Assembly (NCBI RefSeq): GCF_900176505.1
Contig: NZ_FWYB01000007.1
Span: 124,001 to 188,000 of the forward strand
Length of the DNA stretch: 64,000 nt
Direction of reading: 5' to 3'
Source of the DNA: Pedobacter nyackensis
GTDB lineage: Bacteria > Bacteroidota > Bacteroidia > Sphingobacteriales > Sphingobacteriaceae
Shown: piece by piece, positions 43,347 through 51,561 of the stretch
Layout of the letters: each line of letters opens with the position of its first letter
How positions within the stretch are numbered: the first letter of the stretch is position 1
Program-made: the position numbers and the translations under genes
The notes under the pieces: model-generated
Database searches by the model: none
Told to the model about the DNA's origin: nothing
What the model saw: only the letters and a program-made list of their open reading frames with translations

Positions 43347-44526
43347 AACGCATTACGGTTACCCTCCTTCCTTCGATCCTGAATTTAACCTCCCCAGTTG
43401 CTTCCAGCATCTTCAATACTCGAGAGACATTTTTAAATTTCGAAATTGTTCCATTAAAGACTTTATTTTCCAATTGTGGGTCGGCATACACCACCTCTAC
43501 ATTGTACCAACGTGAGATTTTCTTCATGATGCCTCCCAGTTCTTCTTTTGCAAACATGAATTCCCCATTTTTCCAGGCTACAGCTTCTTCTATATCGGCT
43601 GCGCTCAATTCAAAAGCAGAGCCATTGGTAACAGATTGCTGCCCCGGTTTAAGGATGGCATACCCGCCTTTAGCCGATACTTTAACGGATCCTTCAAGAA
43701 GCGTTGTTTTGGTATAGGATTCGTCATCATAACTGTTGATGTTGAAGTGTGTGCCCAATACAGTTAGTTCCTGTTTGTCGGTAATTACTTTAAACGGTAC
43801 TGGCCTTGGACCGCGCTGATCCCCATAAACAGCTCGCATTGGCTTTACTTCAAAATAAGCTTCACCACTGAGATACACCCTGCGTTCCGATAAATTCTCA
43901 AAATTAGATGGAAAACGGATCTTTGATCCTGCGTTAACCCATACATTGGTACCATCAGGTAAGGAAATACTATACTGACCACCTTTGGGCGTAACCATTA
44001 AGTTTAAAGCACCTTCATTTTTTACGCGGGTAGGTTTTGAAATATCATCAGCATTAAATCTAAACTGCAATTGCCCATCGGCCATTTTTATAATTTCAAC
44101 ATTGCGGTCTTTGGCAAGTTGCCCATTTTTGGCTTCCGCTAAATTGATTGTTTTACCATCTGCTAAAGTCAGCGTTGCCTGATTAGAGCCCGGTTTTACA
44201 TCATTTGCATAGTTTTCGACTGCAGAGTTATCCTTTTTAAGGAGGAAAAAGAGCCCAAAAACAACTGCAGCAACAGCGGCAGCCATAGTAACGACTTTAA
44301 CAAAAGGATAAGATCTGGGTTTATGAATCAGGTTTGATGGAAGAGCGGACTGAAAAGACACAGCTGACCATATTTTATGACTAGCGTCATGATGATCTTC
44401 CTCTGTCAGATCTGTTGGCTGATCAGCATTAAAGTTGTGAAACCACCTCTGAAGTTTTGCCTGTTCCTCATCAGTACACTTTCCCTCACTGTTTTTTTTA
44501 ATTAAGTTTTTAAGATCGTTATTCAT
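43345..44526 (-). CDS. FecR-family anti-sigma factor, copy B
   Basis: 393 residues. Cytoplasmic N-terminus (about 1-75), membrane span about 77-95 (VVTMAAAVAAVVFGLFFLL), FecR domain (TPKGGQYSISLPDGTNVWV, SGEAYFEVKPM) and DUF4974-like C-terminus (FAKEELGGIMKKISRWYNVEV). It is preceded by the sigma gene 80 bases upstream. Confidence 0.94.
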   Translation of the reverse strand: MNNDLKNLIKKNSEGKCTDEEQAKLQRWFHNFNADQPTDLTEEDHHDASHKIWSAVSFQSALPSNLIHKPRSYPFVKVVTMAAAVAAVVFGLFFLLKKDNSAVENYANDVKPGSNQATLTLADGKTINLAEAKNGQLAKDRNVEIIKMADGQLQFRFNADDISKPTRVKNEGALNLMVTPKGGQYSISLPDGTNVWVNAGSKIRFPSNFENLSERRVYLSGEAYFEVKPMRAVYGDQRGPRPVPFKVITDKQELTVLGTHFNINSYDDESYTKTTLLEGSVKVSAKGGYAILKPGQQSVTNGSAFELSAADIEEAVAWKNGEFMFAKEELGGIMKKISRWYNVEVVYADPQLENKVFNGTISKFKNVSRVLKMLEATGEVKFRIEGRRVTVMR

Positions 44527-44606
44527 TTCAGTTTTGGGTTATTTTTTCACATCACAGGTCAAGACGTGCCAAATACTAAAATCGGGTAGATGGAAATAGA
44601 ATATTT

Positions 44607-45191
44607 TTATTTTTCCACCAGATGCGCCAAATACACCAAATAAACAACAATCCCAAGTTTAGAACGTAGCACTCTTAAAGCATTTTTTATTTGCGTAGCA
44701 ACGGTATGTTCCGACAATGTAAGGGTAGCGGCGATTTGCTTGTTACTTAAACCATCTTTGTGTCTCAGCAAAAATACTTCCCTCATTTTTCCAGGCAATG
44801 CATCAATCTCTTTTTGTATCGTTTCCTTAATTTCCTTTTCTCTGATCATATAATCTGTTGAAGAGGTATTATTCGTTGTTTCTTTAAAAGAGGCCTCATG
44901 TGCCCAGGTAATTTTTTTATGTCTGAAAATGCCTAATGCTTTGTTTAAAGTCGCTTTGAACAGATAGCCGGATAGCGTTGTCATTATAGGAAAATCGTCT
45001 TTACACTTCCATAAATTAACATATACATCCTGAACTGCGTCTCTCGCCTCTTCTTTGTCCTGAAGCTTCCTATAGACATAGTTGTATAATAAGGGCTGAT
45101 AGCGTTGATAAATTTCTGCAAATGCAGCTTCGCTGCCCGACCTCAAAAGATATACCAGCTCCATATCAGAAACATGTTCATAATTTCTCAT
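44607..45191 (-). CDS. ECF RNA polymerase sigma factor, copy B
   Basis: 194 residues. Region 2 (AFAEIYQRYQPLLYNYVYRK, then EARDAVQDVYVNLWKCK) and region 4 (RHKDGLSNKQIAATLTLSEH). First gene of the copy B Sus operon. It is only moderately similar to the copy A sigma, so the two may read different promoters. Confidence 0.94.
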   Translation of the reverse strand: MRNYEHVSDMELVYLLRSGSEAAFAEIYQRYQPLLYNYVYRKLQDKEEARDAVQDVYVNLWKCKDDFPIMTTLSGYLFKATLNKALGIFRHKKITWAHEASFKETTNNTSSTDYMIREKEIKETIQKEIDALPGKMREVFLLRHKDGLSNKQIAATLTLSEHTVATQIKNALRVLRSKLGIVVYLVYLAHLVEK

Positions 45192-45323
45192 AAACCCCGA
45201 GAGTTAAATACCCTACTATCCTGTATTAAATTTAACGAAACAGGGTAGCGTTCCGGCTGTTCATTTTGTTCATTTTGGTTTAAATTCATCTAGTTATTTT
45301 TTGTTATTCAATTGTCAGATGGA

Positions 45324-45340
45324 ACCTTTGATGTAAAGGT
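45324..45340 (+). promoter_or_regulatory. Candidate operator before the Panacea gene
   Basis: Perfect inverted repeat ACCTTT-N5-AAAGGT, 34 bases before the ATG. It is suitably placed for autoregulation, as is usual for antitoxin genes, but has no other support. Confidence 0.3.
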
Positions 45341-45373
45341 ACTTTTTTTAGTAGAATTTATTATCTTCATGGT

Positions 45374-45931
45374 ATGCAAGGATTTAACGTAAACAAAACC
45401 AAGACACTTAATGCCGCCCTGTATGTTCTAAACCATTTGGGTGAGACAGACTCCCATAAGATTTTTAAAATTTTATACTTTGCTGATCAGGAGCACCTTA
45501 AACAGTTCGGAAGGCCCATCACTGGTGACAGCTATCAGGCGACAAAACTTGGTCCTGTTCCATCTTTTCTTTATGGCCTATTTAAGGCTGCTGAAAAAGG
45601 TGTTCATCCTTTTGCCGAAGCCATTGAAATGTTTACAGCCTTCTCTGTTAGCCGGAAAGATAATATTCCTCATATCCAGGCAACAAAAGCGGCGGATATT
45701 AATGAGCTTGCAGAAACCGATCTGGAAGTAATCACTAATTCTATAAAAGCCAACAAGGAACTGAGTTTCGCAGAACTGGTTATAAAATCACATGATATTG
45801 CATGGATTAATGCTGCTAAAAAGCACGACACTGAAATATCCTATATAGATATGGCAATTGCAGCAAATACCAGTCATGTGATGATCAACCATATAGTCCT
45901 TAATGCCGAGAATGAATGCTCTAAAAATTAA
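45374..45931 (+). CDS. Panacea-domain (SocA/DUF4065-type) protein
   Basis: 185 residues. The segment KTLNAALYVLNHLGETDSHKIFKILYFADQEHLKQFGRPITGDSYQATKLGPVP is the family hallmark (lead helix, LxKLLYFADxxxL-like core, then GxxYxAxxxGPVP); residues about 5-120 form the domain. Panacea proteins act as antitoxins for varied toxins or as protease adaptors (SocA with ClpXP). No toxin is adjacent: the next gene is chrA, which begins 28 bases before this gene ends. It may be an orphan adaptor. Confidence 0.8.
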   Translation: MQGFNVNKTKTLNAALYVLNHLGETDSHKIFKILYFADQEHLKQFGRPITGDSYQATKLGPVPSFLYGLFKAAEKGVHPFAEAIEMFTAFSVSRKDNIPHIQATKAADINELAETDLEVITNSIKANKELSFAELVIKSHDIAWINAAKKHDTEISYIDMAIAANTSHVMINHIVLNAENECSKN

Positions 45932-47045
45932 GCAAACACCATTAATAGCAATAGCAAAACTGTTTCTTAAACTAGGTTGTATTGGCTTTGGTGGCCCTGC
46001 AGTGCATATCGCCATGATGGAAGAAGAGGTGGTGCGAAAACGCAAATGGTTTTCTCACGAATACTTTCTGGACCTTGTAAGCGCAACCAATCTGATACCG
46101 GGGCCCAATTCAACGGAAATGACCATGCATATTGGTCATGAAAGAGCGGGCTGGAAAGGTCTCGTTGTAGCAGGTCTGTGCTTTATTTTTCCCGCAGTAA
46201 TCATTACCGCCATATTTGCCTGGGCATACCAGCAATATGGAAAGCTACCGGAGGTTACTCCATTTATTTACGGCATCAAACCGGCCATAATAGCTGTAAT
46301 TGTTGCCATGATGATCTCCCTGGGAAAAAAAGCACTAAAGACGATAGAACTGGGTATCATTGGAGTGATTGCAGCGGTACTGGCATGGTATGGGATCAAC
46401 GAAATTTATATACTTTTTGGCGGAGGTTTAGCCGGCATTTTAATCCATTTGGCTAAGTCCCGACAATCATTGAACAGCTTTGCCCCATTTTTACTATTCC
46501 AGGCCAGCATATTTTCATCTGATTCCTTCAACTGGAAGCTGTTTTGGATTTTTCTTAAAATAGGTGCCATCCTATACGGAAGTGGCTATGTCCTATTTGC
46601 CTTTCTAAATACGGAACTGGTGAGTACAGGACTGCTGAGCAAACAGGAATTGATTGATGCCATTGCTGTAGGTCAGTTTACCCCCGGGCCAGTTTTTTCA
46701 TCCGCCACTTTCATTGGTTGGCAAATCGCCGGTTTGCCGGGAGCAATAGCCGCAACAATAGGCATATTCCTTCCTTCATTTTTATTCGTATCCTTTCTTA
46801 ACCCCTTGATACCAAAACTGCGAAAATCCAAAATCATGTCGGCATTTTTAGACACCGTAAATATTGTATCAGTAGCCCTCATTTTGGTTGTTTGCGCAGA
46901 TATGGCTAAAACCTCCATCGCAGATTGGAAAACGATCCTGATTGCTATGCTGGGCTTCGCTATTACTTTGAAATTCAAAAAGCTGAACAGCGCGTTTATT
47001 GTACTGGGAGGTTCCCTGCTCGGCTACCTGCTATGGCTGATTTAA
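45903..47045 (+). CDS. chrA: Chromate transporter ChrA, two-domain form
   Basis: 380 residues; an ATG nine bases later at 45912 is an alternative start. Two homologous CHR domains: FLKLGCIGFGGPAVHIAMME with ATNLIPGPNSTEM in the first, and FLKIGAILYGSGYVLFAFLN with VGQFTPGPVFSSATFIGW in the second. Ten or more membrane segments. It is an inner-membrane chromate/sulfate-type efflux protein. It overlaps the Panacea gene by 28 bases in another frame, so translation is probably coupled. It converges on the sprF-like gene with a 21-base gap. Confidence 0.92.
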   Translation: MPRMNALKIKQTPLIAIAKLFLKLGCIGFGGPAVHIAMMEEEVVRKRKWFSHEYFLDLVSATNLIPGPNSTEMTMHIGHERAGWKGLVVAGLCFIFPAVIITAIFAWAYQQYGKLPEVTPFIYGIKPAIIAVIVAMMISLGKKALKTIELGIIGVIAAVLAWYGINEIYILFGGGLAGILIHLAKSRQSLNSFAPFLLFQASIFSSDSFNWKLFWIFLKIGAILYGSGYVLFAFLNTELVSTGLLSKQELIDAIAVGQFTPGPVFSSATFIGWQIAGLPGAIAATIGIFLPSFLFVSFLNPLIPKLRKSKIMSAFLDTVNIVSVALILVVCADMAKTSIADWKTILIAMLGFAITLKFKKLNSAFIVLGGSLLGYLLWLI

Positions 47046-47066
47046 CAGCCACCCATTAACAATATT

Positions 47067-47984
47067 TTATTTCTCTGGTTTAAACAGGTTGATTTTTAAG
47101 TTCAGCTCAAAATCACCACCGGTACGCATGCGATCTCCGGCAAGCTGACTGGTGTAAAAACATTGTATAAAGTACTTATCGTAGTTTACGCCTACACCAA
47201 AAACGGAACTCTTATCACTGCGATACATCCCCATGAAAGAAAGGATATTGTTTTCCAACTTCAGGTTTGTACCCACATCCCAGATACTTTCGATGTCTTT
47301 AGCTCCCCTGAAACTGATTTTAGGTTCTATAGACACCACATCCAGTGATGTTCCGATCTTGTACGACATGGCAGCAAAATAAGTTGAGCCATCAATCATA
47401 TTCAACTCATCCTTCTGCAAGAATTTCGAGAGGTTAGGTAATGCCCCCTGGATGGTAAATCTTTCGTTGGTATAAGCAATACCGAAATCGCCATCAATAA
47501 AAGGCTTACGCTGGTTAAAGCGCTGAGCCAGGGCGTCATCCGGTTCAGCAATAATGTTATTATTGTCCAGGTTTTCCTTCATCACACCCAGGGAAAGGCC
47601 GAAATGCAGGTTTTTATTTTCTCCGTTCAATGGCAGGTGATAAGCATAACTACCCATTACACGGGTACGCCCGATCAGTCCGGCTTTATCATTGTAAACC
47701 GTAAGCCCTACCCCTACTTTTTCAAAGCGGTAATCGCCACTAAAAGCCATGGTAACCGGAGAACCCGGAATAGTACGCCATTGATTGCGGTAACTGAGAT
47801 TTACATTCAACCCCTCGCCCATCCCTGCAAAGGCAGGATTACTCATATATTGATTTTCGTAATATTGCGTACCTAACGGTCTGATTTGTGCCGATGCCGG
47901 AAGCGCAATTGCCAATGCGCCACAAATACCAAGCGCAGCAAATAACACCATATTCATTCTATTCTTCATTGCCAATTTCTTCAT
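47067..47984 (-). CDS. Type IX secretion PorP/SprF-family outer membrane protein
   Basis: 305 residues; the start may be five residues later. Signal peptide ending ALPASAQ. The first mature residues (RPLGTQYYENQYMSNPAFAG then NVNLSYRNQWRTIPGSP) are the family hallmark, and the rest is a beta-barrel. PorP/SprF proteins are encoded beside particular T9SS substrates and hold or deliver them at the surface. It is the last gene of a four-gene minus-strand operon, 5 bases after the CHU_C protein, its likely client. Confidence 0.93.
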   Translation of the reverse strand: MKKLAMKNRMNMVLFAALGICGALAIALPASAQIRPLGTQYYENQYMSNPAFAGMGEGLNVNLSYRNQWRTIPGSPVTMAFSGDYRFEKVGVGLTVYNDKAGLIGRTRVMGSYAYHLPLNGENKNLHFGLSLGVMKENLDNNNIIAEPDDALAQRFNQRKPFIDGDFGIAYTNERFTIQGALPNLSKFLQKDELNMIDGSTYFAAMSYKIGTSLDVVSIEPKISFRGAKDIESIWDVGTNLKLENNILSFMGMYRSDKSSVFGVGVNYDKYFIQCFYTSQLAGDRMRTGGDFELNLKINLFKPEK

Positions 47985-47989
47985 TTTAT

Positions 47990-48748
47990 TTATTCCCTAA
48001 CGATTGAGATAAACCCTGCCTTTTTAGCCTTTCCTGAATCGAAATACAGGACATAGTAATAACTATCCTCCGATAATGGACTTCCGTTAAACATGCCACC
48101 CCATGTGTTGTCGTACCCAATCATATCGAAAACCAACCGGCCATCCCGATCATAAATCTTCAACTCATTGTTAGGATACAAATGGATGTTTTTAACAATC
48201 CAGGTATCATTCACACCATCACCATTCGGGGTGATCATGTTATTAGCCAGCAACTCTGTATAAGGAGCTACACCCGAAGATTCCATGCTTACCGCAGTTA
48301 AATCAGAAAAAGTAATCGGATCTGTAAAAAGCTGACCAACATATCGTGCCAAAGGGTCGACCACACTTTCTTTTATCAGTGTAAAATCCTTATAGTTATT
48401 ACTGGTTGCTTTTGAATAGGCCAACACTAAGTTTTTAGCGTCATTTCCATTAAGTTCCACGTTCTCATAGTTCAAAGCCAGCTCCCCCTGAAAATTCGCC
48501 GCTCTACTGAAACGATAGACCCGCTGGATGCTATTGAACTTCGGCCAGATGACGGTCTGCAGCTGTTTATTGATGCTCAGGTTGTTCATCCCCCAATCCT
48601 TGGATGGAACCAACGTTAAGCCTTCCGTATGGAACACTGTTCCTTCAAGAACGAACATCCCTTCAGCGCCAATGTTAAGCTGCGCCTTTACATCGCCGCC
48701 GGCAAACAGTGAAAAGCCAATAAAAATCGATATAATGAGTTTTTTCAT
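47990..48748 (-). CDS. Secreted protein with gliding-motility C-terminal (CHU_C) sorting domain
   Basis: 252 residues. Signal peptide MKKLIISIFIGFSLFAGGDV ending KAQ. The N-terminal half is beta-rich and unassigned. The C-terminal about 90 residues carry the CHU_C/type B T9SS signal: NNMITPNGDGVNDTWIVKNI, then YPNNELKIYDRDGRLVF and GSPLSEDSYYYVL. It should cross the outer membrane through T9SS and attach with the PorP/SprF partner. It may anchor the fibre-like proteins of the operon; this is inference. Confidence 0.92.
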   Translation of the reverse strand: MKKLIISIFIGFSLFAGGDVKAQLNIGAEGMFVLEGTVFHTEGLTLVPSKDWGMNNLSINKQLQTVIWPKFNSIQRVYRFSRAANFQGELALNYENVELNGNDAKNLVLAYSKATSNNYKDFTLIKESVVDPLARYVGQLFTDPITFSDLTAVSMESSGVAPYTELLANNMITPNGDGVNDTWIVKNIHLYPNNELKIYDRDGRLVFDMIGYDNTWGGMFNGSPLSEDSYYYVLYFDSGKAKKAGFISIVRE

Positions 48749-48761
48749 TTCGCCTAATCTT

Positions 48762-51518
48762 TTAATTCATTTTTTTCAGGATACTATTGATTTGTTCCTG
48801 TTGCTTATCCATGCGGATTTTCAATGCATCAATTTCTTTCTGTTGTTCTTTTACGGCCTGGATCAGCATACCGGTAAGCTGGGTATAGTCGACCTTCAGG
48901 TAGCCGTCTTTTCCTTTGGTTACCATCTCTGGATACACCTTTTGAAGCTCCTGAGCGATTACCCCTATTTTTATACCTGTCGCGTATTTAGTTTGATCTT
49001 TATATTCGAAGCTTACTCCCCTGATCTGATCAATTTTTTGCAAAACAGTAGTTAGTGTTTCAATATGCGTTTTCAGGTTTCTATCTGATGGTGTATAAAA
49101 ATTTCCGTTGATCGTTGCATCCTGTCCGAAGCTTGCATTCCCCTGCGTATCGAAACTTAGGCCTTGTCCAGCAGCGCCATTACTACTTATAGAATATGTT
49201 GAAAGTTTAAGGTTTGCAGCAGCTTCGTGGTTACCAAGATTATCTTTACCGGCTGCAGCTGCAGCAATAACGCCTGCATCTACATATTTTTTTGTCGCGG
49301 CATCCGGGTCTGCGGTAGGCTCGGCAAGGCTCGTAATTTTAAAATTAGTTGTTCCGTCACCCATCACCATATTTGCTGTTGCCGCACCAAAATCACTTAC
49401 CGGTATAGTATTTTTAAGCACACCAGTTGCTTTATTTAAGGCGTCGCCAATAAAAATATGATCTGTTGATAATGTTAACAGGCCGGGAGTTGATATCTGG
49501 GTATCCACATAATTCTTAGTTGCTGCATCTTGTGCAAGGAGCGGATCCTTCAGGAAACTGATATTGAATTGGCTTACCGCATCCCCCATATTTACGTTCT
49601 CTGTAGCTTTACCGAAACCGCTCAAAGGCACCTGAATTTTCGGTGTTGCCGTTGCTTTCCCTGTGCTGTTACCCACAAACATATTCGCGCTAGGTAGGGC
49701 GAGTATTGATGAAGGCGTAGCAAAAAGACCATCGACATACTTTTTGTTCGCAGCATCAGTTTCCGCCAATGGGTCGCCAATGTTTGTCAATAAAAAACCA
49801 GCAAGTGAAATATCAGCAGCAGGGTCTTTGAAACCACTCAATGAAATGGTATTTTTTGCGATACCCGTAGCTTTTCCGGTGGCATCACCTATCATAAAAA
49901 GATCAGTACCCAGATTAATACTGGCTGGATCAAAGGTTTTAGTATCGATGTAATTTTTGGTAACGGCATCCTGAGCATCTACTGGATTAGCCAGCCCGGT
50001 GATTTTAAAACCTCCTGCGGCAATATCGGCAGTAGGTGCGCCAAATCCTGTCAGTGACACTGTATTTTTCAATACAGCAGCTGCTTTTCCGGCTACATCG
50101 CCGACAAGGAGATTTCCTGTTGGCAATAGAATATTCGCAGCATTAACTTGTTTTCCATCCACATAAGCCTTAGTTGCCGCGTCCTGGGCTGAAGTAGGGT
50201 CAGCCATATTCGTAATCTTGAAGTTGGTTACCGGTGTTCCGCCTCCCATTGACACGTTGGCTCCTGCTTTATCGAAGCCACTGATTGGAATGAGACTCTT
50301 CAATACCCCTATCGCTTTGTTGGAACTGTTACCAACCAGCAAATTGTTATTGGCTAAAACCATGGAACCAGGAGTAGACACTAAAGCGTCTACGTAGCCC
50401 TTTGTCGCTGCATCTGAATTAGCAGAAGGATTGGCAAGGTTAATGATTTTAAAATTTGTAGTGGCATCTCCCATGGATACATTGTCCAGGGGAATACCGA
50501 AGCCACTCAAGGGTATGTTTGCTTTATCTAGTTTCTCGTCTGTAATAGCAAGTGGCTGAATGGTCAGCTTACCGATATTGGTGATGGTTGCATCTCCTGT
50601 TAGTGCGACAGATACTGGTGTATTGGAAGCATTACCAACGAAGATCTGGCCGTTACGCAATATGTTATTGATCGACATCCAGACTGTACCATTATAAACA
50701 TACAGTTTGTGGTCTGATATGTTATAGAACAAATCGCCTTCCTTAACACTTACCTTAGAAGGGTCAGGGTTAATATTGGCGCTAGGGGTAGAACCATTGG
50801 TAGAAAGTTCTAGCCATAGGGCACCATTGTAGATGTAAGTTTTATTGTCATCCTTATTCAGGAACATCTCTCCCGCTTTTGCAGGATTCGGGAATTGATC
50901 CACTGTTCCGGAGGCAATTACTCCACCTCCAACAGGCACCCAGCCATCGGCTGTGTAAGCGTATAGTTTTTTCTCAGTAACGTTGTAGAAAAGATCACCC
51001 GCCTTGGGCGCAAGCGGCATTTCACCCTCAGTTCCGGATTTAAATCCTCGAATGTCTTTATCGATACTAATAATAGCGGAGTTTAGTACTGCTATTTTTA
51101 GCGCCTCATTAACAAACTCAGGATCATTTGTCACCATTGGATATCCATTCTCTGTTGGACGAAATAAAGTACCTGTTGCATACATTGCTGGAGCTATGTT
51201 CCATTCCTCCAGCGCACCAGAAATATAGGTAACATCCACAGTTATACTGGATCCTTGAACCGGAGCAGTAATTTTATCTATTCTAAATATTCGTCCATCT
51301 ACATCGCTGATCATATCACCGGCAACAATATCATTAGCGGTATGAATAAACGTCATATCGGTAAATACCCCTTCGATAGAATAATTAGAAGCTGGAGACG
51401 TTGGTGTCTCACTTGCACCACTAATATAAAACCTTCCATTGAGCCGTGACTGAGCCCTGCTATTATAACTAAACAGCATTAATAACATCACTAATATTAT
51501 ATATTGGATTGGCCTCAT
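48762..51518 (-). CDS. Tail-fibre-like repeat protein with S74 endosialidase-chaperone domain
   Basis: 918 residues with a signal peptide ending NSRAQ. Residues about 150-290 hold modules of the type GDLFYNVTEKKLYAYTADGW. About 350-760 is five to six repeats of 70-78 residues, each ending in a phage-fibre motif DAATK-x-YVD and containing LxGFG and NFKITNLADP. The C-terminal 108 residues are an intramolecular chaperone (peptidase S74): SDRNLK (S811, K816), IGVIAQELQKVYPEMV and a terminal coiled coil. In phages this domain trimerises fibres and cuts itself off. Here it is on an exported bacterial protein. Confidence 0.9.
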   Translation of the reverse strand: MRPIQYIILVMLLMLFSYNSRAQSRLNGRFYISGASETPTSPASNYSIEGVFTDMTFIHTANDIVAGDMISDVDGRIFRIDKITAPVQGSSITVDVTYISGALEEWNIAPAMYATGTLFRPTENGYPMVTNDPEFVNEALKIAVLNSAIISIDKDIRGFKSGTEGEMPLAPKAGDLFYNVTEKKLYAYTADGWVPVGGGVIASGTVDQFPNPAKAGEMFLNKDDNKTYIYNGALWLELSTNGSTPSANINPDPSKVSVKEGDLFYNISDHKLYVYNGTVWMSINNILRNGQIFVGNASNTPVSVALTGDATITNIGKLTIQPLAITDEKLDKANIPLSGFGIPLDNVSMGDATTNFKIINLANPSANSDAATKGYVDALVSTPGSMVLANNNLLVGNSSNKAIGVLKSLIPISGFDKAGANVSMGGGTPVTNFKITNMADPTSAQDAATKAYVDGKQVNAANILLPTGNLLVGDVAGKAAAVLKNTVSLTGFGAPTADIAAGGFKITGLANPVDAQDAVTKNYIDTKTFDPASINLGTDLFMIGDATGKATGIAKNTISLSGFKDPAADISLAGFLLTNIGDPLAETDAANKKYVDGLFATPSSILALPSANMFVGNSTGKATATPKIQVPLSGFGKATENVNMGDAVSQFNISFLKDPLLAQDAATKNYVDTQISTPGLLTLSTDHIFIGDALNKATGVLKNTIPVSDFGAATANMVMGDGTTNFKITSLAEPTADPDAATKKYVDAGVIAAAAAGKDNLGNHEAAANLKLSTYSISSNGAAGQGLSFDTQGNASFGQDATINGNFYTPSDRNLKTHIETLTTVLQKIDQIRGVSFEYKDQTKYATGIKIGVIAQELQKVYPEMVTKGKDGYLKVDYTQLTGMLIQAVKEQQKEIDALKIRMDKQQEQINSILKKMN
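49280..50430 (-). repeat. Repeats of about 215-235 bp coding for fibre modules
   Basis: Five full modules and part of a sixth inside the tail-fibre-like gene, each beginning with codons for DA(A/V)(T/N)K-x-Y(V/I)D. They are diverged at DNA level, so this is an old expansion, but could still recombine. Confidence 0.75.
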
Positions 51519-51561
51519 CTGATTTTTACTAGAACAAAAATGATTTAGTCATTTAGGTATT

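Noticed and set aside
45788..46045. 85-codon minus-strand frame across the Panacea-chrA overlap
   Set aside because: Shadow of two convincing plus-strand genes.
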